A stretch of 64,000 bases of DNA from positions 98,603,239-98,667,238 of the forward strand of contig NC_086248.1 of assembly GCF_021018805.1 (NCBI RefSeq), read 5' to 3'. Positions 49,797 through 63,900 of the stretch are shown one piece after another; within the stretch, counting starts at the first letter, position 1, and every line of letters starts with the position of its first letter. The position numbers were made by a program, and so were the translations under genes. Below the pieces are notes generated by a model that ran no database searches, was not told where the DNA came from, and saw only the letters and a list, made by a program, of their open reading frames with translations. The stretch comes from Prinia subflava. Taxonomy: Eukaryota > Chordata > Aves > Passeriformes > Cisticolidae.

Positions 49797-50912
49797 CAAA
49801 CTTTATCCAGGAAAACAAAGAGGTGTCAGGAAGGACAACAAAACCTTCAGAGGATATGGAATAGTTTCCGCAGTAGGAAAAACTAAACAAAGATTCTCTG
49901 TTCAATTTCCAATGGCAGGGGCTAGAGGTCTTTAAAAAGCAGTTTAAAGAGCCTTGGAAAGCAACTGTGAAGATGGTGGGTTACAGGTTTAGAACAAGCA
50001 AGCTGAGACATTTTTCATGTAGTACCTGAATAAACGGTTCTAATAAAATCCATGAATTAATGTTGTGGGGCCAGAAGTGTGCATAAGTTTAAAGCAAGAT
50101 CAGATGAATTCTTGCAGAATGCATTAATCACTGGATGTTTAATTCAATAGTCTGTTTAGAGTCAAGAAGCCTCTTACACAAAAGGCTTGTGAGTGAAAGG
50201 ATTCTTTTCTTAGAAGCCAGCATTGGAGGCAGAATTTGACTTTGCAGAGCTGCAGTCTGACTGCTCATGACAGTTCTTATGTTCAGGCAAATATTGAGGA
50301 AATTTTCTGTACGGCTTTCGTTCATATTCTGTTTTCTCATCCATACCAGTAGTATAGCGTTTTTCCCCAGACAGCCATTGTAAATTAACTTTTAAGGCCC
50401 ATTGATTCATCAGCAGACCAAGTCATTTTGGTGTGATCTGTGTCGTGTGTAAAGCAGATGGACCCCATTTGCACTGCATGCAAATATCTTCTGATTTCTG
50501 CATCAATGAACATCCACACGCGTACTGAATTTCTTCCTACAAAGGTACAGTTCAGGGAAAGTTTGAGGTAAATCAGAATTTCCATTTTGTTCTTCTTTTT
50601 CTTAAATTCTAATGCAAGCTGGCTGTCCCTGAAATCTAGGAATTTAAACCTTGTTTTGAATTGAAAAGAACAGCTGTCATTTCCCTGGAGTGGGGTAAAA
50701 AACAGGGAAAACCCATAAGGAAGTAAATGTACTGTTCCAGGTAAAGAGCCTGGCCAGGACCCCATGGTGCTGCATGTTGTCAATGTGTGATTCTTTTGGA
50801 TCCTTTCCAGTAAAGTTACACCTTGTTCTGACTCAATTTTATATATCTATCAAAGCAGAAGGGGGACTAAACCAAAGGTACTACTGGTTGATGATTTCCA
50901 ATTGCCTATTGG

Positions 50913-51040
50913 AAATTAATATAATTAATTAAATTAATATATAAAATTATATAATTAATTAAATTAATATAAAATTATATAATTAATTAAATTAATATAA
51001 AATTATATAATTAATTAAATTAATATATAAAATTATATTT
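50913..51040. repeat. Pure A/T tandem array of 28-30 bp units
   Basis: 128 nt contain no G or C. Four units begin ATAATTAATTAAATTAATAT and end AAAATTAT, at 50921-50950 (30 bp), 50951-50978 (28), 50979-51006 (28) and 51007-51036 (30). The 30-bp outer units differ from the inner ones only by an extra AT. Each unit holds the palindrome TTAATTAA. It is likely a polymorphic minisatellite. Confidence 0.93.
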
Positions 51041-54000
51041 CTAAGCCCAAAGTTTGGGGATTCTCATCTGGAATATAGGTAATTTAGGCTGAAACTTGTG
51101 TTCTGCTGTTTTCTTCTATTCTGAGAGGCAGATACCCAGTGTCAAATTGAGTGGATTTAGATTTGTGGGGCATTAGGGTGGATTTTTATGTGGTTTATTT
51201 GCTTGTGTATGTGTGGGCTTGTTTTTTTAGATTACCAGGCATGTTGGACATAGTGGTAATTTTTTCTCCATAGAGCTGTAGGTCTGCAACTCATCGATGA
51301 CTGTAACTCTTGCATATATAAAGACTCATTTGGAAATCAACACTTGGAGCTAGCATCTCTCTATTTTAAATCACTTTAATTACAGCTGTTTGGCACAGAT
51401 AGTTGTGTGGTCTGTTTCAATCTGAAATAATTAAGCACAGTAGTTCCAACCCCCACTGTTTCCTGCAAATTGTACTTGCAATTATCTCAATCTCATTTCA
51501 TCTCCTTTGCAGACAGTAATGCACAGAGATAAACAGATAGCTTAACTAGATTTTGGGATGGTTTAGCTCATCCTTGTCACTTGGTTATCAAGTCATGGCA
51601 AGACATTGATAGAGACAAATGCTTCTGGTATGATTCATTAGGCTCCGCATGAGTTTCTGTAAAATGTTCAGTAGAAAATCATTAGTAGATCTCCCAAAGA
51701 GACACATCGGAAGAATTTCTGTATTTTTGCTCCTGTCCCAGCAGCATGATACAGCTCAGTGTCAAGAAATCAGAAGTCAGCGTGGATTAAGCTTCCTAGA
51801 GGAAGAGCTAACTCCTGGTGTCTCAGCATCTGGTTGCAGTCACAGCTGAGCAATCCACTCACTTGGCATGTTCAGCATGTAGTGTCACACAAATCATTGA
51901 TCTTCTGGATAGGAATAGATGGTGAGGTGGCAGAGTTTGATATTAAATTATTCAGGGTAAAAGATTGAAGGTCTAGTTTGCGAGGAATTGAAAAGGGATG
52001 CTTAACCAGCTAATAGTGGCAGGTGAAATTTAGTGCAGGTTATTTGAATTGAGGTGGTGGGAAAGACAGAGCTTGGCAAATATGCAGACATATTCTGAAC
52101 TGGTTATTGTCACTTAAGCTGATTTAAGGGTAAGAATAGAGCTGTGAAAGCATCACCTCAGTAGCAGTCACAAAATAAATGTGATTGGGGGGCTTACTGG
52201 GAAGGGAGTGGAAAATAAGAACAGTGCTCTATAGTATAAATGTGTGGGGCAGCTCTATTTAGAACTCAGTCTTCTGTTCTAGATCCCATGCATCAAAAAT
52301 CTTTTAGTACAGCAGGAAAAGTTTTTAAAAGAATGGAAATAAAGATGATAAAGTATACAATGGCTGTCTTCTAGGAACACTTAAATTGACTAGGGCTACC
52401 CTGCCTGCAAGAGGCATCTAAAGGAATACATGCAGGGATGTAAAGATATCAGAAATTTATAAAATCTTTATAAAATATGTATAAAGGTTTATAAACTACC
52501 GAGAATTTCTAAAGCACTGAAAGGATGAGTACAGAAGGAATATTTGATGCTTCTTCTAATACAGTATTGGGCAGCATCAAGCAAATTATTAGATGTCAGG
52601 TGAAACAAAAGGAAATCATTCAGTATTTAACAAACATTGAAACTGGAACTTTCTTCCTAGGGTATTATTGTTGCTGGAACCTTCTGTGGATGTGCAAATT
52701 GACAGGATATGAATATATATATTTTTAATTTTCTATTTCCAGCTGTCTGTTCTCAGAGCTAAATGTTTAAAGTTAATGGATTTTTGGCTTGGTAGGATTC
52801 TGTGGTGGTGTGTTCCTTGTTCATCTCCCAGCCCAGGCTTAAGTTCCCTTTAAAAAAGGATAGAAATGCATTAACAGTTTTAGACCAAATTAGAGAGTCA
52901 GGGAAAAGTTGTTATTTAAACATTTACTGTTATTTGCTCTTCTGTTAAAGCCTTGGGAATGCTATCAAACCATGCAAAAATATGGAGTATTTGGTAGGAA
53001 GAACTGCAGGACTGTTTGCCTATAGGAATGTAGATTAGGGAGGTTATCAAGGTTTTGTTTTTTTAAATTTGTGCTAAAATGCTTCAGTCTCCTCTGTTCC
53101 CTTCATCTTGTACGCAGAGCAGTGAGTAAGAGAATCACTGGTTTATCTGCCAGCTAGGCCCCTGAAGATCTGCTGGGGTTACTCACATTTCCAAGTCTAA
53201 CTTATGTAACTTTCTGCAGGGTCAGAGATTTAAGGTCAAAGTTCCACTGATGTGCTAAAGACTGACAGGAAAACCTCCACTGTTGGGATCTGAATTGAGC
53301 CTGTACATGCTGTAATGAATAGGCAATCCATTGTGGATTACTAGACTTCTTTTAATTCATGAATAAGCAAAAAGATGCTATAAAAAATTCAAGTATTCTG
53401 CATCACTGACTGCATTTATTTATTTTGACAAGTGTGATTAATTTTTAATTATTTATGACCCTTCATAATATATTATACCAGCAAATGCACTGCAGTCTAT
53501 TGTAATGAAACATGAGGAACTGGAGATCTTGCAAGTGTGGCAGTACTTCCTAAGGAGGCAGGTGAGACAACCCAGTCTGTGGTTACAAGGAAGGAGTTTG
53601 TAGACCAAGGAAGTTGTCTTGCAGCTATGTGGATGTATGTTTTTGTCATGCTCAAGGTAGGGAGTCATTTGCCTGTCTGATAAACCTGAAATGGGTCAAA
53701 CCAGACATAAATTGCCTCTCAACTCTTGAGTCAAACACAGAATTTTCTGTACCATGGGGGTATCTAGGATACGACTCTGAGTTTGACATCCATCAGGGAT
53801 AGTTTAAGAGCCATCAGAAAGTGGGAATTCTCAGAATCCAGCTCCCCTGTTACCTTATTGTAGTGCTGGTATTTTCCTTTCTCCAGAGAAGCACTGGCTC
53901 AGGTTCCTGCAACGCTGTGTTGCCCAGGGACTTTGGCTGGCAGTATTTGTGGTCCCTGATCTGAGACCACAGCTGGGGCTTCATTCTGAGTCAAATCTTA

Positions 54001-54864
54001 CAAGAAGAGAGAGAACCACTACTACAAAGTGAATCCTTTGTGTTTAAGGAGGTAGGACCAATAGCAGCTGGGCCCAAAACAACCGCATGCAAACTGTGTC
54101 CAGGACTGATCAGATGTCAGTGATCTATCTCTAACCATAAATGCAGTTTTAAATGGGAAGGATTAGAGTCTTGACTGCTCCTGACTATGGTTATGCAAGT
54201 GGGTTGCCTGCTACTCTTTTAAGTCTTGTTTTTCTAGATCAAGTAAGTGAATTTCTGCTTCTGTGATTTGAAGATTGCAGGACCAGAGAAATATGCAGCT
54301 GCTTGATAAAAATTTCAGATGAAAAGTTGTGGAGGGATGATGACCATTCCAAATAAAAATCAAAAAAGTAATAAGCCACCCTGCAAATGGGAACAGCAGT
54401 TGAGACAACTTCTTAATGGAAAATGTAGATTAAAATTTCATGAAGGATGGCAAGAGAAGTGGGAGATGAATGAGGACAGTGCCCTAACCAGCCACTGATT
54501 AGTTGAAAAGCTCTTATGTAAGTTCTAAAACAAGAAGTATCTGCATATTGTGTTAATGTGGTTTTAATTTTTGTAATTATTACTAAAGAAATGGAGCAAG
54601 GCTAAGGCACTGAGCATATTAGCAAATGGGAGATAATGAACTGCAGGATTATAAAATGGCTGTTGACTTTAATTTATGATTCCTCAGACAAAGAAGAATG
54701 AGGTGGATAATAAAAGATAATAAATAATATTTTGTTTCAGATTATCTCTTTATTAACAAAATAGTAGAGTATAAATCAATGTGGGCTTGCAAGAAATAAG
54801 TAGGTGATAATTTATTTTTCATGTAAAACTCCAGAAAAAAAATACTTGTATCACTTAAAATTCC

Positions 54865-54953
54865 ACAAAACAACAACAACAACAACAACAACAACAAAAA
54901 AAAAAAAAAAAAAACAAAAAAAAAAAAAAACAAAAAAAAAACAAAACCCCAAA
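54865..54953. repeat. (AAC)n followed by interrupted poly-A
   Basis: About nine AAC units (54870-54896) run into long A tracts broken by single C bases. T is absent. This could be the tail of an old retroposon, but no recognisable body precedes it. Confidence 0.9.
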
Positions 54954-57900
54954 CCAACATAACCAAAACTAAGAAAAAGCCCCCTCTCTTAGAAAAAGAT
55001 AGCTATTTACCAGGGGAAAGAATAAAGAGTGAGGAGAGTAGCTGGGCTCATGCTAGACAGACAAAAGTTTTTCCTTTACATTAATTCTTATACTGGTTTG
55101 AGGATATGTCTTGATCTTGTAGAATTGATCCAGCTTATGTGTCTTCTGAAAAAGATATCAGAGGTATTTCTTATTTAGTAAATCATTACATGGAGTTTGA
55201 GATCTTGACACCTTAGGCCTGGAGAAAAAAACAACAAACCAAGAATTGTTTTCTCAGGAGAATTTCTATTTGGAGGAAAAATGGTTTTGAACCTGTCACA
55301 AATTTTGACAAAAAACTTGCAGACCTGAATGTTTATTGCATCCCTCTCTCTAATGCTGGAGAAGAATGTGGATCATCCTGGTTCAATCCAGATGGCTGAA
55401 TGTACCTAAAAAGATACTGCTATGATATGATGGCACCCTAGTTTTATTATTTATATGCCTTCAGATAAACTGCAGGTATCCCATGAAGATTTGTGATCTT
55501 TTGTACTTTCATTTTAATTCATGTGGGATTCGGTTTCCTATTAGTTATTTTCCTCTTTAAGATTTAGTCAGTGTCTCAGTGGAAATAACTGTTGTGTGTG
55601 AGTTGAAGGATCAGCTACATACAACAAGTGAAACAGTAGAAGAATTAAGTGAGGTCTGGAAGTAACACAGACTGAAAATTATTCATCAGTCTTACTGCAA
55701 ATGAGAGATTTATGGATTTGTAGGGATGACTGTCAAGTTATTTGTATACAAAGAGGGGGTTTAGAATTAAAAATATTATTTACAGTGAATAGTTCTGGCT
55801 GTTCTAGATGAGATTTAGATTTTGAGACTCAATTTGGCGACACAAAAATATCACGTGCTACAATACATACCCGTAGGAATTTATGCAACATTAAGACACT
55901 AAATGCAAACCAAACTTGTTTCCAGAGTCCACTGGGCTGTGGAGAAGGAAAAATACAGCCTTTTTATGCGGCTCAGATTCCAATTCATGCTCTGTCAGTA
56001 CAAAAAATGGACCAGGTGTTCCCAGCATTTTGCCGCTTACTGTTCTCATTAAGACTACACTTGTGCTTTGTTATTGCAAAATTATTTCCCTTTAATGAGC
56101 CTACTCTAAAGAGGCAAATGATTGTCTTGCTGTAGAACAGTGTGTTTGTTTATAGAGTAGGTATGTATTTACATAGCCTATGGAGAAGCACGTGGGTTTG
56201 TTGGTATGAGAAATCTTGTTTGTTCATTCCTTAATTCAGTGAAGACTTGCATGCAACATCCAGCAGTCTGCTCCCCAAGCTGAAGAATAAAAATTAATTT
56301 CAGTGTGCATGAGATGTTAGCATGCTCTAATGGCCTGCTGCATACCTGTGACTAATGTACTCCAACAAGTATATCCAGAAAAGGCAGAGACAATGAAGAA
56401 TAAATGGGTTGTAAAATGGTCTCTTTCTCACTCCTAATGACAGTTTCTCCTTGGCAAGATGAGAAGCACATTAAAAGGACGGCTGGAGGGAAGTGTGTCC
56501 TGCTCTTGGCTGTGTTTGACCTTTTTATAGGAAAAGACTGCTGGATTAACACACATACATCATATTTTTCCCCTCTATAGTGTAGGTACAATGTCCTTTA
56601 TCACAAAATGCTTGTGTATGTCCATGTACATGTTGTGTTCAGAGGGTTTTCTAAATTGAAGTTTTTAAGCATGGAAAGCTCACATTTGCACAAAAATATT
56701 CAATGGGTGAATAAGTTATTTTGTAGTTTTGATTTCTTTCTAGCCTACCTGCTGCTTCTATTTTCTGTGTGTTTATTTTTTTTACCATGCCAATGACAGC
56801 TCACACATATGGCTCTGTACACAAGAGCACAAGTGAAGAAGTATCAGCAAGACCTGCGAGCCTGGCAGCCCCTTGGCTGCATTCTGGCAGTCCTTACCAA
56901 GCATGGTCTAACTATATCCCTTGCTGAATACTACAATACACTAATACAATAATAAAAAATAATACAATAATACAAATACACTGTTTCTCCAGCACTTCAC
57001 CTAGGAGATTCTGAGAATGCTCTGCTGAATAAGGCACTTTGTGCAGTTTTGAAGAGTTGGGAGAAGGATTTTGTCCCTGTTGTCAGAGAGAAACTAAACC
57101 CCAGTGTGGTGAAATCAGTAGCCCAAGGTGTGAGCTGTGTTTCCTGCTGAGCCAAACTTGTGTCCCTTGCACCTTAACCACGACTAACAATTGTTGGGAC
57201 CTGTTGGTCCCCAGTGTTTTCTTCATGAAGTTGGCTTGCTCCACTGGTAATGAATACATGTAATCATGTGGGATTTTCTACACAACTCTTCTGTGAGCTT
57301 TTGTTAAAAACAGCATCAAATTGACAAGAACTGAAGTATTTTTGCTGTTGTTCTTCTCCTTAATGATATTCTGTTGTATTACAGTTCATATCTTACACGC
57401 CTGTGCTTGGGTGAATACATTAAAAGAGAGTCACAGAACTTAAAAAGCTAAGAGGTTTTACTGCTGTGACTCTTGCCAAGAACAATGTCCAGCTAATTAA
57501 TCAGAGACAAGAAATTGTTCATTTAGAACTGTGGTAGAGAAAAATATCGTGATTCAGTCAGATCTTCGTGTTGATGAAGCTAAACCCAAGTACAGTTTAA
57601 CCATTTTGGTAAATTTGGGTAAAGGGAGAATTGATTTTTAATATTTCTGTCCTTGGTTTTCTGATTAATTTCAAGTTGTTTAGATGTAGTTCTGTAAAGG
57701 ATGTGTTGATACCAATGCTTTTGTAATGTCTCATTTTTTTCACAATTGTATGGAGTAATTCAGAGGTGTTGCAAGAAATATTCCCCTAGCTGTGCCTTCA
57801 CAGGTTAAATCCTGCAGAAATTTTTAATATTAAGGCTCACCAAAGTAGTTTTGTTTACCTTTACATTGAAGGGGATGGGACCTCTGAACCTAGTTTTTTT

Positions 57901-60900
57901 TCTGGTATAGTAGCTTAAACTCAGTATGCTTATTTTATCCCACTCAAAATAACCAAAGGAGGTTGCAGAGTTAAAGACAAGATACTGAATGAGAATTCCA
58001 TTTTCTATCTTTAAAAAATAAATTTTGTAATACCATGCAAAGCCTGTTTTGGTGGCCCCAAGCAACTTGCCTGGATTCTAATGAATAATCATCCTTTCAA
58101 TTATGAGCTAGAAGCTATCCCTGAAGTTTCATCTGTTTTCTTTGTTTGCTTGTTTTGAGAGCACAGTGATTAAACAGATGGTATAATGCATGAAGATGAG
58201 AATGGCCATACTGGGAGAGCAGGATAGGGAGGAAAACTGATGGCTGGGCTTCCCCAGGTATTCTCCCACTCTGGCGGTGCCAGAGACTGTGAGCTGAGGG
58301 GAGCAGTAGAACATGGCCCTCCATGTGAAGTTGTAACTCTGCTGGGGAACATACCACAGTATCTCCTTGTTGCTTTGGGACCTCCAGTCCTGGAGCCTGT
58401 TCCTGTGTTGAGCAACACTTCCTTTTCTGTGCAGTAAATTAAATTGTGTGCCCTGCTCGTGGTAAGGAAATCGCTTTCTCTCTAAGTCCCTGTGAGTCCC
58501 TTTAGTCTCAACAGCTAGGCATTCTCATCTATCAAATGCAAGCAGTTTGGAAATGTTTGGCTTTCATCTTTCACCTTCCCCAACTCAACAGCACTTGATA
58601 AAAGGTAAATACAAGTCCCTGTCTTTTGTTAAAATGAAAATACTGTGTTTTTAAAAAATTATTTGTAATTCACATTAATGGTTCCTATCAGCTGTAAAGT
58701 CAAATGAAAGGCAGCCTTGTTAGCTGAATGCTTCAGTATCCACAACAAAGATGAGAGAAGGACCACTTACTTCTAAATGGCATTTCTTTAAGAGTTTAAG
58801 AAATGTAATAGTGGGCTTTTAGCCATTGTTCTGCATTTTTTTGTTTTTTCTATTCTATATCTGTGAGCAGATCTAACCACTCTTCTGGGAGAGATGTCTT
58901 TCTAAATTATCTCATGTAAACATGAGTAAAAAGGTGATGAGTAGATTTCTCCACATTTGAAAAGATGTTCAAACAGCAGAAGCAGAAGACTTGTTACTTG
59001 CCATTGCCTGTGTTAGAAGGATAAACCTGATGAAAGACTGAACTACAGTAATTCACCTTGTGTGTTGCTTTTAGTGGAGGACCTGTTGCTGCTTTCCTGT
59101 GTTTCCTGTGGGGAAGTGGAAAGGTCAGGCACTGAAGGGAAGCATTTTGCAGTGTGCCATAGATAGGCATCTCTGGTAGTAATTTAGAACTTTGCAAGGC
59201 ACTTAAACAGCATAATAAAGGTTAGATCACAACTCCTTTTCACCTGTTGCAGTAGGTTTGTTTATCAGAGAAAACCCAAGCTCCAGAGCTCCAGTATTGA
59301 TTTTGAGCAGAAGGTTCAAGGATGTTCTGTTTTCAAGGTGTCTATTCAGAGCATGGAAGAAACAAAAAGCCCATGTTAAAACAACATTAAGATGCAGGTT
59401 TAATTCCACTCTCTGTGTTTTTCCTTAAGGTGAGGAAGTATTTGAGGAGGAGGCAGAGGTTGTTTTGTATTTGACTGCTCTAAAAAATTACAGCTTTTCA
59501 GACTACCAGATATTGATAGGGCAGGCTCTGCCTGCCTGCCTTGATCCTACATGTCAACAAGGTCACTTCATTAGAGGTGAAAGTCGACTGTGACACACAG
59601 CTTGGAATTTTGCATACTGAACTTTCTTAGATTGGGGGAAAAGAAATGATCATATTGGTGACTTCAGTGCACCATAGTACAGTAGGGAAAGCTATTTTAT
59701 TTTTGTAGTCATTGATTGACCTATCCAGTTGTATCAGGGCAATATATTCAGTGTTATCATGTTATCAGCAAATCAAGATTTCTGAGGAAGTAATAGCTTG
59801 CATAGTTAATATTTGTTTTATCATTAATTAAGGGTAAAAGGCAAGAATATGAGAAGGTATTACAAAACATTGTATAACTTAATTCAGAAGCTGTGGTTTA
59901 CACCCATAATAATGACCTTCTCAATAACTAACCAAGGCAAAGAGCTATCTGTTAAGCAAGAATGGGTTCTGAAATCAACTCCTTCCTAAACATGTTAGGC
60001 CATTTGCAATTGGTGGCAACAACTGAGTGAACAGCAACAATTAACATTGTAAATAGCAAGTTTCTTTAAGGGCATTTATTTAAGTGTGACTACCAGTGTA
60101 GCATATGTAGCTGGTTGTCTTATCCATCAATGGAGAAGGGTGAATAAGGTGTAGGAGTTTTTATCTTCGAAGGATTAGATCACCTAATTAGAGAACAGAA
60201 AATCTGGATCCCAGTTACACTGAAAAAATCCAGTGATAATTGTAATGGCTTTGAAGCCAGAGGTTATTAAAATGTACTCCAGGCCTCTCCAGGGTTGGTG
60301 TTTTACTTGCTGCAGGCAGTTCTCTCTTTGGTCACCTTGCAAAGTGGGTGGTTAAGGGCAGATGTTTGCTGTGCAAGAAGTGATTTTTGTTATATGTCAT
60401 GCTGAACTGAATATGGAGACTTTTGGAATATTTGGTGTGCTTGGATGCAGCAGTGTTATTCCCAGGTACCTTAAAATTAAAGAATACTCAAGAACTAGAA
60501 GTTAAAATGCTGACTTTTTAGAAACTGAATGCTGGTTTTCATTAACACTGTGCCTGCTGTTCTGTTGTATAGTGGGCTTTTGCCATGACTAAGAGGTGCT
60601 TCACTGCAGGTGAAATGTTGGAGATCAGTGTTCAGGTTTTCCTTGCAGTGAGGAGAAACTTCCTTGCAAAATTATGTAAGAGCTCATATGCTTCCAGTTA
60701 TATTGGCACTGTGCATTTGCTTGTGTGCTTAGATGAATGTTTGTGTAATAGATGAGTGCTGTGTGAAGCTGAGTGCTTCCATTTCTTTCCACTGATTTAC
60801 AAGGGAAGGTGTTTGTCTGGACAGGTAAGGGCAGCTGTAAGAATATGCTGGAGTAGGGTCAGTGTGTGAGTGATTGTTGAGCTGTACTGTCATTACAGAG

Positions 60901-63900
60901 TGAGTGACAAAGTGTAATTGAAATAACTGAGCTCCAGAGAGCTGAGGGACCTCACCCAGGTGTAAAGCACTGCTTAGCTTGGGGAGAGAGCTTTTTTGCT
61001 TGGAGGAATTTGGCTGGGATGTCCCTGAATTGCAAGACAGGAATTGGCTGTATGGAAAAGAGGCGCATTAGAAACAATACCTTTAACTGCTCTCTACTAT
61101 GTTTGGGGTGTTTTTATTTTGCCTGAATGAAATGATACATTTCAGAGTGCTTTGTAGGTGGGCAGGTGAGATGTACTTCATTATAGCAACAAACTGATTG
61201 CCCTGGGCCTCGGTCAATGTTATATCCATTAACTCTTCAGAGGGTAGGCACCAAAACTGACCCTGAGTGTGGACCTGGTAATGGGCATTGCATCAGGAAT
61301 GACTTAACTTACAAAAAATTACTGATTTGTTGGTTACTTGATTGGTTATTTAGTACACTACTTTTACCAGCAAGCTAAACTTTTTAAAAATGAGACTGAG
61401 TTATTGAACGATTCCTTGTTGGCAAAACTATTGGTAATACAAACTGCAGAAACTTGACTGAACTGCAGATCAGCCTCTTTCACTCCCAAATGTAATCAAT
61501 GCCCCTTGTTTATTTGTGTGTGGATTGTGGTTTGCTGGGGGATTTTTTTGCTGATTTTTCTTTAAAAATGTCTTCTAAAAGGCACCTTTCTGCTCTGCTC
61601 CCCTCCTCTGTTTGTTACCAGGTATTGTCCTTTGAACGTATCGTTGGGATTGCTGGATGAAGGGGTACAGATTTCAGGCAGCAGCATTTTGCTAGCCCCT
61701 GTTTCTAATAAGCCTGTTTGTGAAATTGCTGAAGATGCTCTCAGTTTCTTGTTATTGGGCTAAAGTCTGGGGTGTTTTTTAAAGCCTGACACTGTCACAA
61801 AGTGATACAAATGTGCATTGTGTCACTGGAAGCCTTGCTGCAGGTACGGGAGCAAGCAGAGCAGCAGCTATTCTAGCTTGGTTTTTTTTTCTGGTGTTTT
61901 TTGCTGCAATAAAACATGCAAAGAACTTCTCTGTTTCTTATGACTGCCTAAATACTTAGAGAATTTGCTTGAAGTCTTGGTTAGATTGAAATGCAGTTTC
62001 TCTCTGCAGGATTGCATCTGTATGGTCCCACACGAGGCTGTTTGTTCTCCTTTTCAAGACAAGACCACAAAAACTTGTCTTCTGCACTACATTTGGTCTA
62101 CAAAGTGCTAGCACTGAGAAAAGGAAATAATTTATCACCTTTTCCATATTACCAGATGTTTCTTTAATTGATGGGAATCTTTTTACAACCACTTTAAAGA
62201 AAAATTGCTTTTTGACGAATTTTCCCCTCAATTGACAGCAACTTAATGAGGGGTTGTGACTTGGTAATCAATTTTAATTATTGTGTAGTTAATACTGCTA
62301 AAAATAACAACTTTAACTTTGATACTGGATGATTGATTTGTGAAGCAACTTGTAAATAATTGATCTCTTGTTCCCTAATGGTTTTTCTGTTAAAGCTTTT
62401 TAAAGTAAAAAGGAAAGAAAAAAATCAGGCAAACATTTCAGTAGCTAAAGCAGAGATAATGTAATGTTATAGTTATCACTGCTACCATAACTGGAGTTTT
62501 ATACGCTGAGAGCTGTGTGTTTTAAGGGTTAAACCATGAAACAGAAAATTATGTTTCTAGGTGTTTTTCCCATTCAATTGCTGACTCTGAAGGAATGTGA
62601 TCACACACAGCAGCTATTTCGTCTTTCAGTTTGCCAACTTTAAAATAGTGAGCAGACTGTCACGTGTTGTAATGCTAATTAGGATCAGTTCTGCCAAAAT
62701 TATTCTACAAAAGATGGCAAAACCCTGCATCATCCTGTTATTTTCAGAATAAATGTGCTCAGTTTAGAGATGGCGAGATGGCTCCTGTTCTCCACTGGTA
62801 GCTGTCAGTCCAAAAACCAGTTTCTTTTGAGTTTTTCCATGCTGTCAGTATCAGCAGGTCTCTGACTAGACCTTAAGGCAGCCTTCTCTTCTGTTACTAT
62901 TGAGAATTCTAATATTTGAAGTGAAGGAGCACCATTCTTAATTTCCAGCAGTTGTCAGCCTTGTGGCATGGAGATGTAAATGACATGTTAGAACAAGGCT
63001 GTTTGCTTGCACGTATTTTAAATGAGGTGAGACACACCAAGCTGTTTGGGTTCTTGTTTAGACTAGGACCATGTTCTGCATGTTTGCAGAGCACTCAGAG
63101 TTCCTTCAGAGGGAAGGTGCTATCAGTGAATATTGCTGTTCTGTGTGTGACTGTGGGCCGTTGGCAGTAATGGGACAGTGAAAATGGATTATCATAATGT
63201 CAGCAAATACAGTTTTAATCATGTTAAAACCATATCTCTGTGAAACCAAATGAGATTTCTCATAACACAGCTACTTATTTGTATTCGCCATGCATTGCAC
63301 AGACTACCTCACTGTTCTTAAAGCAACTACCAATCACTACAAGGAGTCAAGCAGACGCTGCATTCTCCATAATTACAAGCAATTTTCCAATTGAATTATC
63401 CCATGATTTAATTCCTTACCTTGCATCTGGAGAGCATCAGCAATGTGCAGCTGTTTTGGCTTTGAGAACTAATTGTTGCTAAATGCATTAAGAGTGGTCC
63501 TGCTGCAATGATTTCAGAAAAGAGTTAAATCCAAACTCATTTCTGGATTAAACTTCTATTTCTTATTTCCCATTCTCTTGACTCAAGATCATGATATGGG
63601 CCGTGGGTTTACTAGCATTGGCCTTGGCTAGTTGTGAATCTTAATTCAAAATAAATATGTTTAGTCACTGAATTGAAATCATATTACAATGAGACACAAA
63701 CTTTAACAGAACATGCCAGAGTCAGTAAAGACTGGAGGGCTGGGGATTAATGATAAATTATGTTAGTTTATTCTGCTGGTATGAATTCCTAGCTATAGCA
63801 AAAAAAAGAAGAGATGGTAACTTTGCAAAGGACAAAATACCCAGTGAAATAGGTACAATTTTTCACATCACAGTGTTTTTTTAGGCAGGCCAAGTACTTC

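Noticed and set aside
41883..49802. The two ERVK-like LTRs as ends of one provirus
   Set aside because: The sequence between them holds the ALK exon and no retroviral genes, the LTRs differ in length and content, and each has its own target duplication.
50913..51040. A/T array as a replication origin
   Set aside because: Unit structure alone does not support an origin in an animal genome. It was kept only as a minisatellite.
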